Assembly: GCA_030442035.1 (NCBI GenBank)
Contig: JAUJEA010000003.1
Span: forward strand, 496,001-560,000
Source: Splendidivirga corallicola
GTDB lineage: Bacteria; Bacteroidota; Bacteroidia; Cytophagales; Cyclobacteriaceae
Direction: 5' to 3'
DNA length: 64,000 nucleotides
In this document: positions 15,754 to 25,801 of the stretch, piece by piece
How positions within the stretch are numbered: position 1 is the first letter of the stretch
Layout of the letters: each line of letters opens with the position of its first letter
The notes under the pieces: generated by a model
Database searches by the model: none
What the model was told of the DNA's origin: nothing
The model's input: the letters and a program-made list of their open reading frames with translations, nothing else
Made by a program: the position numbers and the translations under genes

Positions 15754-18063
15754 ATGAAAAGAATTGGAATTTTTTCGGCGATCCTATTCTTGAGCAATGG
15801 GTTAGTTGGCCAGAAGAATTTTGTTCAAGACACTATTATTCAATTTGGTGATACCCTAATTATATCAAATAGTAAAGATCTCTCCCTAAAAAATCATTCT
15901 AGCAAACGTTTATCTGGGATCGGATTTATCAAATTAATGAGCAATATCAACGGAATTAATCTTGGTTCAAGTGAATGGATTGATTATAATTCAGATGGTC
16001 TTTTAGATATTTTTATAAATGGTTTCAAAATCGGAGATGAGGACATCAATCATGGAACTATTTTTAGAAATGAAGGTGATAATAGTTTGGTTAAAGCGGA
16101 GATATCTAAGTTCACACGTGTGTTATATGGTGATCAAGATTGGGGTGATTATAATAATGATGGACATCTTGATCTAATACTGATTGGTACGACTAGCGGT
16201 TTTAATTCAGAAAATGTTACCAAAATTTATAAGAACCTTGGTAACGATTCATTTGTAGAAATAAACCATAGCCTTCCAAGAATCTCCAGAGGAAATGTTT
16301 ATTGGATTGACTTGGATATGGATGGAGATAAAGATATTTTCCTTATGGGATTAGATTCTGAATTAAATTTCCTGGCCAACGTATATGAGAATAAAGGAAA
16401 TGATACATTTGAAGCATCCACAGAAGTATATTCAGGAGGATCTGGAAGGATAAATTTCAACAAAAATAGCTCAGTATGGGCTGATTTTGATAATGATGGA
16501 GATTCTGACGGTATCCTAGGGTACAGTTCAAAAACAGGAGGTTATGGTGTGAAATTATTTGAAAACCTAGGGAATCTTAATTTTAACGAAATTAAGGTTC
16601 AGTTACCTCAGTATAACTATACATCAATTGATATATTCGATTTTGACAATGATAATTTCTTGGATATTGCAATGTCTGGAGCCAAGGTATCCAGTATCAG
16701 CTCGGAAGAGGAATCAGCTTCTGTAACCATCCTGCGAAACATTGGAAATCTAAAATTTGAAATCTTCTTTGATGACAATGTTGGTGTTTATTGGGGTAGC
16801 ATCGATTGTGGGGATTACAATAACGATGGATTTAGTGACATTTTACTCAGTGGTGCAGGGAATGGTAAATCCGAAACATTTGTTTTAGAAAATGTTAAGG
16901 CCAGTTCCTTCATCCAAAAAGAATTTGATCTCACCAACACCAAGTTTGGAGGAGCCCATTGGGGAATGCTTGATCCTTCGAACAGTTTAGACATTTTTAT
17001 ACATGGATCTACTACAAATAGCCCATCAGATGCCATATCTAATATCTTTTTAAATCAAAATGAAGATAGCAATTTACCTCCTTCCGCACCGATTGGTCTG
17101 CATTATACAATACACGATGAAAACTTAATCGTGACCTGGGATAGCACATTTGATGATAAAACTAGGCGCAATGGCATGACCTATAACGTCCATTTCGGTA
17201 CCTCAGAAAATGGAGGTGAAATAATTAATTCTCAATCCACAACATCTGGTATTAGAAAAATAGTGAGGATTGGAAATAATGGAACAAAAACAAAATTTAT
17301 ATATCCCAATCTCTCAGATGGTAAATATTATTTCAAGGTACAAGCAATTGACAATGCATTTAATGGTTCATTATTCTCTGAAACTTTAGAAATATGTAAT
17401 CCAGTAGAAATTAGTCTAGAGGACACCGTTTATAAATGTCCAAATGAAAGCGTAGATCTATCGATCAATGAAGGTTTTGAAAGTTATTTGTGGAATACAG
17501 GAGACCAACGCTCAAGTCTAACAATATTCAATGAAGGATTGTATAAAATAACAGTGGTTGACAATATTGGATGTACAGGTATTGACAGCGTTCAGGTTAT
17601 AAACATAGCATTACCAACAGTCAACTTAGGAGGGGATATTACAATTTGCCGAAATGATTCTATAATTCTGGATGCTACCTTTCCAGAAGGAGTATATAGA
17701 TGGCAGGACGAATCTCGTGAGCCAACTTTTGAAGCAACTGAACCTGGTACCTATTGGGTTGAAGTTAAAAATATGTGCGGTGTAGCAATTGATTCTATAA
17801 AATTAAGCCTTCCAGAATCTATGATTTTCATCCCAAACGTGTTTACACCAAATGGTGACGGCATAAATGATTACTTCGAAATTATGCCAAATATGAGTAA
17901 TCTAGCTTTAAAGGTTTTCAACCGGTTTGGCACCAATGTTTATGAATCTACATTCTATGAGAATGATTGGAATGGCGGCAACTTACCAGGAGGAACATAT
18001 TATTATCTATTAACTGATGCCTGTGGTGTTCATTATAAAGGTATCGTTACTATACTTTATTGA
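15754..18063 (+). CDS. T9SS-secreted FG-GAP/VCBS repeat protein with CHU_C C-terminal domain
   Basis: A 769-residue cell-surface or secreted protein. It starts with a signal peptide (MKRIGIFSAILFLSNGLVGQ). Residues ~60-440 hold at least six FG-GAP/VCBS-type calcium-binding repeats with the D-x-D-x-D-G-x-x-D pattern (DYNSDGLLDIF, DYNNDGHLDLI, DLDMDGDKDIF, DFDNDGDSDGI, DYNNDGFSDIL), suggesting an integrin-like beta propeller. A fibronectin III-like domain spans about 455-550, followed by Ig-like segments. The last ~80 residues start with FIPNVFTPNGDGINDYF, the hallmark of the type B (CHU_C/gliding) T9SS sorting domain. The role is probably adhesion. The downstream lipoprotein gene, 121 bases away, may be co-expressed. 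Confidence 0.92.
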   Translation: MKRIGIFSAILFLSNGLVGQKNFVQDTIIQFGDTLIISNSKDLSLKNHSSKRLSGIGFIKLMSNINGINLGSSEWIDYNSDGLLDIFINGFKIGDEDINHGTIFRNEGDNSLVKAEISKFTRVLYGDQDWGDYNNDGHLDLILIGTTSGFNSENVTKIYKNLGNDSFVEINHSLPRISRGNVYWIDLDMDGDKDIFLMGLDSELNFLANVYENKGNDTFEASTEVYSGGSGRINFNKNSSVWADFDNDGDSDGILGYSSKTGGYGVKLFENLGNLNFNEIKVQLPQYNYTSIDIFDFDNDNFLDIAMSGAKVSSISSEEESASVTILRNIGNLKFEIFFDDNVGVYWGSIDCGDYNNDGFSDILLSGAGNGKSETFVLENVKASSFIQKEFDLTNTKFGGAHWGMLDPSNSLDIFIHGSTTNSPSDAISNIFLNQNEDSNLPPSAPIGLHYTIHDENLIVTWDSTFDDKTRRNGMTYNVHFGTSENGGEIINSQSTTSGIRKIVRIGNNGTKTKFIYPNLSDGKYYFKVQAIDNAFNGSLFSETLEICNPVEISLEDTVYKCPNESVDLSINEGFESYLWNTGDQRSSLTIFNEGLYKITVVDNIGCTGIDSVQVINIALPTVNLGGDITICRNDSIILDATFPEGVYRWQDESREPTFEATEPGTYWVEVKNMCGVAIDSIKLSLPESMIFIPNVFTPNGDGINDYFEIMPNMSNLALKVFNRFGTNVYESTFYENDWNGGNLPGGTYYYLLTDACGVHYKGIVTILY

Positions 18064-18184
18064 CAGCAAGCAAAGAGAACTACCAAGAATCTGAGCCCGA
18101 TTTGAAGAAGTACAGCAAAGGTTTTCAACTCAACTTAAATCAAATCAGCAATTCATTAAAAATTCTTGTATAACCAAATTAATC

Positions 18185-19327
18185 ATGAAAAAACTGCTTC
18201 CAGCTATCTTGATAATCGGAACCTCATTTGCTTGTGCAACCAAAAAAAACACAAAACTCTTATTAAGGCAATGGTTCCCAATCAATGCGGAAACGGATAA
18301 TAGCCAATTACTTGAGCAAGACTCCTATTTGAATTTGTTAACATTTCAAAATGATAGCCTTAGTTATAGGGTTTTGGGATCCAATTTTGAGCAAAAATTC
18401 AAATATCAAAGGACAGATAGCCTATTGTTATTAACAAATGATACAATATTCATATCAAAGCTAACGGAAAAAGAGCTACAGCTGAAATATGATTCTTTAA
18501 TCACTGTCACCTATATCCCCTTCCCAGAGCAAAATACACAAAACCAAATTGAAGAGCTTGAAACAAAGCTCATTTCTGGACCTTGGTGGCACAAGGTATT
18601 TGAAATGGAGTTTCTTATTGAATTCAGAGATATCGAAGACAAATCGCCATTCTCTCCATTTCGCACTATGATCCAACACAGTTATACAAAAGATCGTTTT
18701 GAGGATCATCAAAAAGTTTCATGGAGCCTTGAACATATTAATAAAACAAACCTATTAATATGTAGATCTGAGTATAATTGGATCCCTCACCTTGTGATAC
18801 TTATAAATGATTTCAATGATTCAACCATCATTGGATCAAGCTATTTTGGAGGTGTCGAACACAAAATCGAATTTAAGAAAGCAACCGTGCTGAGTGAAGA
18901 AGAATTGGCAGTGCTTTCAAACAAGCTCACTATGAAAACCTGGCAGTTAAAAAAGTATCATTTAGCTGTTTCCGACAGTGAAGGATTCGACAAAATGGAT
19001 TTTTTCGAACCAATAGATCCAAGACATGCTTTAACCAAAAAAGATTTTGACAATAAAACGATATCCTTAAAATTCGATAGATCAGGAAATTATCACCTGC
19101 TAAGGAAAAAAGATACTGTAATCAATGGTAAATGGCAATTTGATAAAACTGGTCATTTAATTGAATTAGAAAATGGATCAGTAAAACAAAAGCGTTATCA
19201 AATACCAGGAGGATTTATTTCTGTAATCAGTTTGGAAAGTAATAGATTAGTTTTCTGTAAAGAGGAAGAGTTGCATGAGGGTAATAGCGAATTTACTATT
19301 CTAAATCTGATCGAAGAATATCATTAA
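18185..19327 (+). CDS. Lipoprotein of unknown function with lipocalin-like repeats
   Basis: The 380-residue product starts with a lipoprotein signal (MKKLLPAILIIGTSFAC, lipid-anchored Cys17). No firm family is recognised. The mature part seems to contain repeated W-x-x-beta units, e.g. LLRQWFPIN near the start and MKTWQLKKYHL near 255. The latter is followed by SLKFDRSGNYHLLRKKDTVINGKWQFDKTGHLIEL, a pattern typical of the lipocalin-like domains of Bacteroidota lipoproteins. It lies downstream of the T9SS adhesin gene in the same direction and ends just before a GC-rich hairpin repeat that may terminate transcription. Confidence 0.75.
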   Translation: MKKLLPAILIIGTSFACATKKNTKLLLRQWFPINAETDNSQLLEQDSYLNLLTFQNDSLSYRVLGSNFEQKFKYQRTDSLLLLTNDTIFISKLTEKELQLKYDSLITVTYIPFPEQNTQNQIEELETKLISGPWWHKVFEMEFLIEFRDIEDKSPFSPFRTMIQHSYTKDRFEDHQKVSWSLEHINKTNLLICRSEYNWIPHLVILINDFNDSTIIGSSYFGGVEHKIEFKKATVLSEEELAVLSNKLTMKTWQLKKYHLAVSDSEGFDKMDFFEPIDPRHALTKKDFDNKTISLKFDRSGNYHLLRKKDTVINGKWQFDKTGHLIELENGSVKQKRYQIPGGFISVISLESNRLVFCKEEELHEGNSEFTILNLIEEYH

Positions 19328-19332
19328 AAAAA

Positions 19333-19353
19333 CCCCCAGTCCCCTCCAGGGAA
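19333..19353 (-). repeat. GC-rich hairpin repeat (REP-like) between convergent genes
   Basis: On the minus strand the element reads as a small CCC-TGGA-GGG hairpin followed by ACTGGGGG and a T run. It has the same layout (hairpin plus G-rich tail) as the elements around the DUF559 gene at 45 kb. Its position between the stops of two convergent genes, with T or A runs beside it, suggests it doubles as a terminator. Confidence 0.5.
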
Positions 19354-19367
19354 CCAGGGCATTTAAC

Positions 19368-20120
19368 TTACTGTGCGACAAAAGTACCAAACTGTTGTTC
19401 TATTCCTTTTGGATTGCTGGCATAAGCCGCTCCAATGTCTTTTGACATCACATCGGGAAATACATCGTCTGAGCCATTTTCCAATCCCTGAACAATGTTT
19501 TTGGCTACATTTTCAGGAGAATCTTTCTGCATAGGGATGTCTCGTGCCATATCGGTATCAATAGGTCCGGGATAAACACCCATGACCAAAGTATTGTCAT
19601 TTACCAGTTCCGCTCGCATTCCCTGGGTCAGGCTATGTACGGCTGCTTTACTTACCGAATAGGTAGCAGCCATTGGCATATTCCCTAATCCTGCTACTGA
19701 GGATATATTGATGATCGCCGTTTCTTTGGGTTGCTTAATTTTGTCTGCCACTGCATTGGAGAGTTTGATCACGCCCCAAAGGTTCACATCCAGGTTTGTT
19801 TGGAGACTGCTATTGGCGTTTTCGGAGAAGATCCCACCGGCAGCGAAGATACCTGCATTGTTCACCAGGATATCTAAATTTTCTACTTTGGCAGTCGCAG
19901 CCTGGATAGACTGATCATCGGTTACATCCAATGTTACCGGCTCAAGCCTTTCACCATACTTGTTTTGTAGCTCTTCCAGGCTTGCTGTGTTCCTGGCACC
20001 TGCATACACTTTTTTTGCACCTCTTTCCAGTAGCTCAATGACAATGGCCTTTCCAATGCCACGATTAGAACCACTTACGAAAGCCACTTTCCCTTCCGGG
20101 TTAATTTTTACGTTAGCCAT
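19368..20120 (-). CDS. SDR-family NAD(P)-dependent oxidoreductase
   Basis: A 250-residue classical short-chain dehydrogenase, taking the ATG at 20120 (an upstream ATG at 20135 would add five residues). The nucleotide-binding motif is SGSNRGIG (family TGxxxGxG) near residue 16. The NNAG motif, the catalytic Ser in NISSVAG and the catalytic Y-x-x-x-K (YSVSK) are all present, as is PGPIDTDM. It is divergent from a LysR regulator with 105 bases between the start codons, the standard arrangement for a LysR target. The substrate cannot be predicted. Confidence 0.92.
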   Translation of the reverse strand: MANVKINPEGKVAFVSGSNRGIGKAIVIELLERGAKKVYAGARNTASLEELQNKYGERLEPVTLDVTDDQSIQAATAKVENLDILVNNAGIFAAGGIFSENANSSLQTNLDVNLWGVIKLSNAVADKIKQPKETAIINISSVAGLGNMPMAATYSVSKAAVHSLTQGMRAELVNDNTLVMGVYPGPIDTDMARDIPMQKDSPENVAKNIVQGLENGSDDVFPDVMSKDIGAAYASNPKGIEQQFGTFVAQ

Positions 20121-20190
20121 AATGTTGTTTTGCATTAAATTTTTCTTGTTACACGTAAACCAAGCCCAAAGGTGTTATTTATTTTTATGA

Positions 20191-20198
20191 TATATTTG
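20191..20198 (+). promoter_or_regulatory. Putative -7 element TATATTTG in the SDR/LysR divergent region
   Basis: TATATTTG matches TAnnTTTG and precedes the LysR ATG by 27 bases, with no TTG at the ideal distance. Three TGATA direct repeats (20188, 20205, 20211) lie around it and may be part of the LysR binding region. Confidence 0.35.
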
Positions 20199-20225
20199 TA
20201 TATGTGATATTGATAAATTTATAAC

Positions 20226-21122
20226 ATGATCAACCTGGAATGGCTTCGGACTTTTCGAGCTGTCTATAAAACAAAATCGCTGAGTAAAGCCTCGGAGCTG
20301 TTGATGATCAGCCAGCCAACAGTGAGTCAGCAAATATCCACGTTGGAGGCGCATTTGGATCAAAAACTTTTCATTAGAAAATCAAAAGGTGTTATTGAAA
20401 CGGATGATGGTCGTTTGTTAAATACACTGATTGCCGGCTCCATAGAGAGTCTCGAAATAGTCGAAAATCTCATTAGCCAGAAGCACTCCCAGCTGCGGAA
20501 TATTATTACCATTGGTATTTCGCCCCATTTGTATAAGACCATTTTATGCCATCAGATCTTGGCACTAGGTGAATATGTCCATATTAGATTTGGAGAGAGG
20601 CAGCAATTGATCAGAGATGTGGAAGAGGGTAGCCTGCTTTTTGCTATCATCCCCGGAGAGCTTGATACTTTTGATACATTTTGTTTTCCATTATATGATC
20701 AGAAGGTCGTGCTGGTTGGAACGCCTGATATTGATTATACGGAACTGGGAAAACTTTATCGAAAGGATCCCCTGGAGGCTGAGCAATGGTTAGTAAAACA
20801 CAAATGGTATGCCCACGACTCTGCATCAAGCTTTATAAAACTTTATTGGTTACACATTTTTGATAAAAAAAGACCGGCTATTGTGCCCAACTATGTGGTG
20901 CCCAATGAATATGAAGTCCTGTATCAACTTTCGCAAGGAAGTGGTTTGAGTGTGGCATTAGATGGCAATGTTACTCCTTTCACAGATGAGAAATCACTCT
21001 GGAGCTATGAGCTCAAAAAAGTGGTCTTTAGAAAGTTAAGTTTAATTTCCAATAAGAAAAAGGCACCGAAGGAGGCAACAGATCGTATTCTTGAAATGCT
21101 TAGGCGCAAAGCAATTCATTGA
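20226..21122 (+). CDS. LysR-family transcriptional regulator
   Basis: The 298-residue protein has the LysR N-terminal HTH (MINLEWLRTFRAVYKTKSLSKASELLMISQPTVSQQISTLEAHL...LFIRKSKG) and a periplasmic-binding-protein-like effector domain from about residue 90. LysR proteins usually activate a divergently transcribed gene in response to a small molecule. Here that gene would be the SDR oxidoreductase starting 105 bases away. The effector is unknown. Confidence 0.92.
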   Translation: MINLEWLRTFRAVYKTKSLSKASELLMISQPTVSQQISTLEAHLDQKLFIRKSKGVIETDDGRLLNTLIAGSIESLEIVENLISQKHSQLRNIITIGISPHLYKTILCHQILALGEYVHIRFGERQQLIRDVEEGSLLFAIIPGELDTFDTFCFPLYDQKVVLVGTPDIDYTELGKLYRKDPLEAEQWLVKHKWYAHDSASSFIKLYWLHIFDKKRPAIVPNYVVPNEYEVLYQLSQGSGLSVALDGNVTPFTDEKSLWSYELKKVVFRKLSLISNKKKAPKEATDRILEMLRRKAIH

Positions 21123-21144
21123 CTAATCCTCAAAACGGATAGAC

Positions 21145-21921
21145 TCATTTACTCCTCAAATAAATATCACCATTGCTATTACGTATAACCACCTCAGGGC
21201 CTCCTCCATTGATGGGGGATGACATCCAGTCTTCCTTTGTGATCTGAAATTCCCCGGCATCAATTCTTTCGAATTTATAACTTGGCTTTGTATTGGTTAC
21301 TTCCAGTTTGTAGTTTGTGTAAAGTTTTCCCCCCTTGTTCTTTACAAAGAGATTCGCCTGAATATCTTTCGGTAGTGTGACATCCATATCCTGGCCTCCT
21401 GAAATAAATGCCATTTGTGTATTTGGAACTGCTTTTAGTAATTCGACTTCTATTTGACCGTCATTGGTCTTGGTTGAAATGGCACCTGAGATTTTTTTAG
21501 CTGTAATATCGCCTTTTGAATTTTGTGCTTTGATAAAGCCATTGACATTGGTAATACGGATATCCCCGTGATTAAATGTTCTCAGTTCCATATCGCATTC
21601 CAACGGAACTTCGATGTTCAGATCAATACCTGCTCTCGCTGAGTCATAATCAATAAACAGAAAATTTGATTTTTCTTTAATACTTAACCCTGGAACCCCA
21701 CCATCTGCATCTTTGGCAACAGTTTCCTTAGCCATGTACTTGATCAATACATCTTTTCGATCAGTTCCTTTGATGCTCAGGGATCCATTACCAATTTTCA
21801 ACATGATTCGCCCTTTAAATTCAGGATTTGAATACGGAATGGAAATCTCTCCGGTAGTCTGGCCTGATACCTCTAGAAAAGAACAAGTAATAAAACAAAG
21901 TAAAAACAGAAATAGGCGCAT
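21145..21921 (-). CDS. DUF4097 family beta-repeat exported protein
   Basis: A 258-residue protein with a signal peptide (MRLFLFLLCFITCSFLEVSGQ). The mature part consists of short beta-strand repeats such as SLSIKGTDRKDVLIKY, GDIRITNVNGFIKAQNSKGDI and GAISTKTNDGQIEVE. These are typical of the DUF4097 putative adhesin/autotransporter-like fold, a right-handed beta helix. The last repeat reads EVVIRNSNGDIYLR. Function is unknown; cell-envelope location is likely. It is convergent with the LysR gene (stops 22 bases apart). Confidence 0.85.
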   Translation of the reverse strand: MRLFLFLLCFITCSFLEVSGQTTGEISIPYSNPEFKGRIMLKIGNGSLSIKGTDRKDVLIKYMAKETVAKDADGGVPGLSIKEKSNFLFIDYDSARAGIDLNIEVPLECDMELRTFNHGDIRITNVNGFIKAQNSKGDITAKKISGAISTKTNDGQIEVELLKAVPNTQMAFISGGQDMDVTLPKDIQANLFVKNKGGKLYTNYKLEVTNTKPSYKFERIDAGEFQITKEDWMSSPINGGGPEVVIRNSNGDIYLRSK

Positions 21922-21990
21922 AACAAAATTGGATGGAAACGCGGTGAATTTAATAATTAATTTTGATAGTTAAGGATCAAAAGATTTAAT

Positions 21991-22029
21991 AAATCGGATG
22001 CTTTGATCTAAAGCCAAGGCATCCGATTT
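21991..22029 (-). terminator. Hairpin after the tricorn-like protease gene
   Basis: Perfect 11-base arms AAATCGGATGC and GCATCCGATTT flank a 17-base loop. On the minus strand the hairpin starts 20 bases after the protease stop and is followed by an AT-rich stretch with a TTTT run. It is a probable transcription terminator. Confidence 0.6.
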
Positions 22030-22048
22030 CGTTGTATTTCAGGTTTTG

Positions 22049-25000
22049 TTAGTCTTTTCCATTCAGACCTTCTGCTGTCCGGTCTTCCCGGGCCGGTGCC
22101 GGAGTCATCTTTGGTTCCTTTTCTTTCAGGAGCTTTAATACTTCTTCCACCACTTTTTCCATTTGTGGATCCCTGCCTTTAACCAATAAATTCGGATCGT
22201 CCCAAACTTCAAAATCCGGTGACACACCCTCTCCTTCCCAGAACCAGTGCCCGTCATTATCATATAACCTTGCACCCGGAACCGTAATGCCCCCACCATC
22301 TATCAAACGATGACCTGTAGCGGGGCCCACTAGAATTCCCAATGTACGTTCGCCTACAATGGGTCCGGCTTTTAATTCCTGAAAAGCCCATGGTAAACCA
22401 TCTCCACCGGAGCCGGCCCAACCATTGATCAGCATACCCATAGGCCCGGTATTGGTTTTAGTAGGATGTGTGTGATCTCTTCCGTGCCGCCAATGCAGGT
22501 TATAAACAACCGGACGCTTAAGCAATTCCAGAAAACGATCAGCCAATTGTCCACCTCCATTAAAACGCTCATCAATAATAAAACCTTTCTTATCCAATTG
22601 ACCGTAGTACATTCGGACAAGTTCCAGTTGCCCGCGACCTCCTGTGTTTGACATATAAACATAACCCAGCTGGCCATTGGAAAGCTTATCCACCATCTTC
22701 CGGTTATTTTCAATCCATTCCAGGTATCGTAAATTAACCTCTTCTCCCTGTGTTAAACATTTAATCACCAGGTTGCGGTTATCTGCCTGCTTACCAGTTC
22801 GGCTTACTACTAATGATACGGTTTTTCCTGCCAATCCTTCAAAAGCCGCATAGGGATCTTTGTTAGGGTCAAGTGCCACGCCATTCACCGAAATGATGTA
22901 GTCACCTGCCTGGACATCCACTCCGGGTCTGTCGAATGGGGAACGGACCTCTGTATCCCATATGGCAGGTTGAACAATTCTCTTAATTCTGTACATCTTG
23001 TTTTTTATCTCCCAGTCGATTCCCAGAAAACCGGTGAACTTAGGAGTCACTCTTTCCACATCTCCACCAAAGGTATAAGTATGGCCGGCACTTAGCTCAG
23101 CGGCCAGATTGGATTGGATGTTGGAAACATCCCAACGGGTACGTGCATGATCAATTAATGCCCCATAACGATCTTTTAAACCTTCCCAATCCAGCTGATG
23201 CATTTCAGGATCATAAAAAAAGTCACGATGCCTTCTCCAGGTATCCATAAATAACTGTCTCCATTCTTCCCTGGGAACCAGATCCATGGCCAGATCCTTT
23301 GTTGGGATTGGCTTTTCTATTTTCTGATTGGGTGCCGGTTTGATAATACCATATTTCCCTTTGCTGTTCACTAACAAGGATTTCCCATCAGCAGTGGCAG
23401 TAGCACGATTTACGTCGGAGATGATTGATTTTTCTTCCCTTTTCTCCAAATCGTACAGCATCAAAGAAGAAGACCTTTCACCGGATCCTGTATTGGGGGA
23501 TCTTAAATAAATAAGTTTGCCTTTAAATGGTATAATGCCTCTGATATTCCCTGGTTTTGGAGGGAGGATTACAAGCCGTGATTCCAGGTTGTTGAAATCT
23601 ATCGTTACTGAAACTTTTGAAGTGTCTTTTTTTGCTTTATCCTTCTTTTTGAATTCATCGTTTTTGGGATACAACAATGAGGGTACCTCTTTGGTGAGAC
23701 TTAAAGAGGCAATTTGTGTTGCATTTGGATAGATCCAGGTACCATCACCCAGGGCAGAGTAATTGGCAGACAAATTACGGTCAGTCAGATAAAAAAGATA
23801 CTTGCCGTCAGTGCTGAAGACAGGTCTGGCATCATCATAAAAACCGCTGGTTACCTGATGGGATTTTTTCTCTTTTACATTATACAGAAAAATGGCCCCG
23901 TTGGCATTTTCTAACCCCTGTGTAAAAGCAATCCATTTGGAATCAGGAGACCAGGCAATCGGATAACCAAAACGACCACCATGGCCCACATTCCAAACCG
24001 TGTTGCCCGCAACAGTTACTGTACCACTCTCCACTTCTAAGATAAAAATAGTATTTGTTTCATCGATATAGGCCAGCATTTTACTATCTGGAGACCAATG
24101 AAGTGTATAGCCAAATCCCTTGCCTCTTTTTGTGAGTTTCTTAGGTTGACCGGAACCATCGGCAGCCTGCAAATAAATTTCATATTCTCCACCCCTGTCA
24201 CTCCAATAAGCAATGTTTTTGCCATCAGGAGACCATGCAGGCTCTCTATCAAAAGCACCACTGGATTGTGTCATGTTAAGCACATATCCTTCCAGTACGG
24301 GTACATTGAATAATTCTCCCCTAGCTTCGAAGACAATTCGTTTTCCTTCGGGAGAGGCGGTCATATTCGTTATTCGACTACTGACGTTCACCGCTCTGGG
24401 CATTTCCACAGATAGATCGCTCACAATATTCACATTTACCGGTTGATGTTGCAATGTATTAACATCCATTAGGTACAATACACCACCTGCTTCAAAAACG
24501 ATGTCCTGCTTGCCGGCTGACATAAAGGAAATATCAAAATCCGTAAATTTTGTGACCTGACTGGTAGTCTTGGATTTAGTGTCGTATACCCAAATATTGA
24601 GACGTATATTGGCTCCCTGATCCGATAAAAAGAAAACCTTGTCCCCGACCCAGGCCGGTTTGCCATCATTGGCATGATTGTTTGTGATGTTTTCAGCAGT
24701 GTTATTGCGTAAATCGTAAATAATAATATCGGAAGCCAAACCTCCCCGATAACGTTTAAACGGATAATTTTCCGTGATCTTGGTAATATAAGCCAGTTGG
24801 TTGCCATCAGGAGAATAACTGGCCAGTTCTCCATAAGGTATTTTCAGCTTTTCAGGAAACCCACCTTCTTTATCAACAAGAAAAAACTGTCTGGCCGATC
24901 TTTGACCCATTTCTCGACGTGAGGCAAAAAGGACACGCTTACCGTCAGGATGCCAGTCAACCATTCGATCGGCATGTGATTGATAAGTTACCCGGGTGGG

Positions 25001-25291
25001 GACACCCCCTGTGGAAGGCATGACATAAACATCGGCATTTCCATTGTAATTGGCCGTATAGGCAATTGATTTGCCATCCGGTGAAAACCTGGGCCAGGAT
25101 TCTTCTCCGGGTGAGTGTGTAACTTGTATTGCTGTTCCTCCACTTTTTGGCATTACCCAAATATCTCCTCCGTAAACGAAGGTGATCTGTGTGTCGGACA
25201 CATCCATATACCGCATCAGCTTAGCGCTGATCTGACTGTTGGCAGTTTCAAATAAGAAAATTGCGCAAGACAATAAAATGATCTTTTTCAT
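22049..25291 (-). CDS. Tricorn-like S41 family protease with WD40-like (PD40) propellers and PDZ
   Basis: The ATG at 25291 gives 1080 residues and starts directly with a signal peptide (MKKIILLSCAIFLFETANSQ); upstream in-frame codons are not signal-like. The N-terminal ~640 residues hold many PD40/TolB-type repeats (WPRFSPDGKSIAYTA, WHPDGKRVLFAS, PAWSPDGKNIAYWSD) that build two beta propellers. A tricorn C1 domain, a PDZ domain (VQAGDYIISVNGVALD) and an S41 peptidase core follow. The probable catalytic Ser lies in GWAGSGGDGLP, the catalytic His in ELSAGHTYTFGG and a late Glu in FWEGEGVSPD. Tricorn homologues degrade oligopeptides; the signal peptide places this one in the periplasm. It is monocistronic with a hairpin terminator. 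Confidence 0.93.
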   Translation of the reverse strand: MKKIILLSCAIFLFETANSQISAKLMRYMDVSDTQITFVYGGDIWVMPKSGGTAIQVTHSPGEESWPRFSPDGKSIAYTANYNGNADVYVMPSTGGVPTRVTYQSHADRMVDWHPDGKRVLFASRREMGQRSARQFFLVDKEGGFPEKLKIPYGELASYSPDGNQLAYITKITENYPFKRYRGGLASDIIIYDLRNNTAENITNNHANDGKPAWVGDKVFFLSDQGANIRLNIWVYDTKSKTTSQVTKFTDFDISFMSAGKQDIVFEAGGVLYLMDVNTLQHQPVNVNIVSDLSVEMPRAVNVSSRITNMTASPEGKRIVFEARGELFNVPVLEGYVLNMTQSSGAFDREPAWSPDGKNIAYWSDRGGEYEIYLQAADGSGQPKKLTKRGKGFGYTLHWSPDSKMLAYIDETNTIFILEVESGTVTVAGNTVWNVGHGGRFGYPIAWSPDSKWIAFTQGLENANGAIFLYNVKEKKSHQVTSGFYDDARPVFSTDGKYLFYLTDRNLSANYSALGDGTWIYPNATQIASLSLTKEVPSLLYPKNDEFKKKDKAKKDTSKVSVTIDFNNLESRLVILPPKPGNIRGIIPFKGKLIYLRSPNTGSGERSSSLMLYDLEKREEKSIISDVNRATATADGKSLLVNSKGKYGIIKPAPNQKIEKPIPTKDLAMDLVPREEWRQLFMDTWRRHRDFFYDPEMHQLDWEGLKDRYGALIDHARTRWDVSNIQSNLAAELSAGHTYTFGGDVERVTPKFTGFLGIDWEIKNKMYRIKRIVQPAIWDTEVRSPFDRPGVDVQAGDYIISVNGVALDPNKDPYAAFEGLAGKTVSLVVSRTGKQADNRNLVIKCLTQGEEVNLRYLEWIENNRKMVDKLSNGQLGYVYMSNTGGRGQLELVRMYYGQLDKKGFIIDERFNGGGQLADRFLELLKRPVVYNLHWRHGRDHTHPTKTNTGPMGMLINGWAGSGGDGLPWAFQELKAGPIVGERTLGILVGPATGHRLIDGGGITVPGARLYDNDGHWFWEGEGVSPDFEVWDDPNLLVKGRDPQMEKVVEEVLKLLKEKEPKMTPAPAREDRTAEGLNGKD

Positions 25292-25558
25292 TTGCCTGAA
25301 ATTTATGATTCTATGAGAATAGTATTGTTCAATTTTTTTATCTCTCCTGGTAAAGCCGGTAAGTTTCTGTTTTGATGATAAATTAATTGTAACTGCTTTA
25401 TGTCGATCCCAAAAGAGCCTGCAATTATTCAACAAAGTAGAAATAATTTTACAAGCAGACCAGAAAGGTTCCAATAATTTGCGTTTGGTTCGAATCTTTC
25501 ATCTTAAACATCAGATTAATCGTAAATTTTAGGATGAAAGGTTGGTGGAATTGTGTTT

Positions 25559-25801
25559 AAGTGTTGAGGTATTGAAGTGTTTAAGTTGAAATATATAATG
25601 GCTTTCCACCGGAAAACTTCAGCCAATATCAGCAATTTTTTTATCTCATATCTACAATAAATATGGTAAACAATTACCTGATGATAAAAGGATCAAACAG
25701 TAAAAGTTTATATAACGAGCCCCAGGCTCGACGGATTTAAAAGAATATTTCATAGCCATCAGACCTTTGAACTTGTTCCAAACTTCAACACATCAACACT
25801 T
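25559..25801. repeat. Long-range imperfect inverted repeat in a 588-base intergenic region
   Basis: AAGTGTTGAGGTATTGAAGT (25559-25578) matches the reverse complement of 25782-25801 at 18 of 20 positions. The intervening bases include a small GC hairpin, CGAGCC-CCA-GGCTCG (25716-25730). The whole region 25292-25879 between divergent genes contains no credible coding sequence, so it is the longest non-coding stretch in the window. Confidence 0.5.

Noticed and set aside
15627-15851. 74-codon frame overlapping the start of the T9SS protein gene
   Set aside because: It overlaps a well-supported signal peptide in another frame and has no protein-like features.
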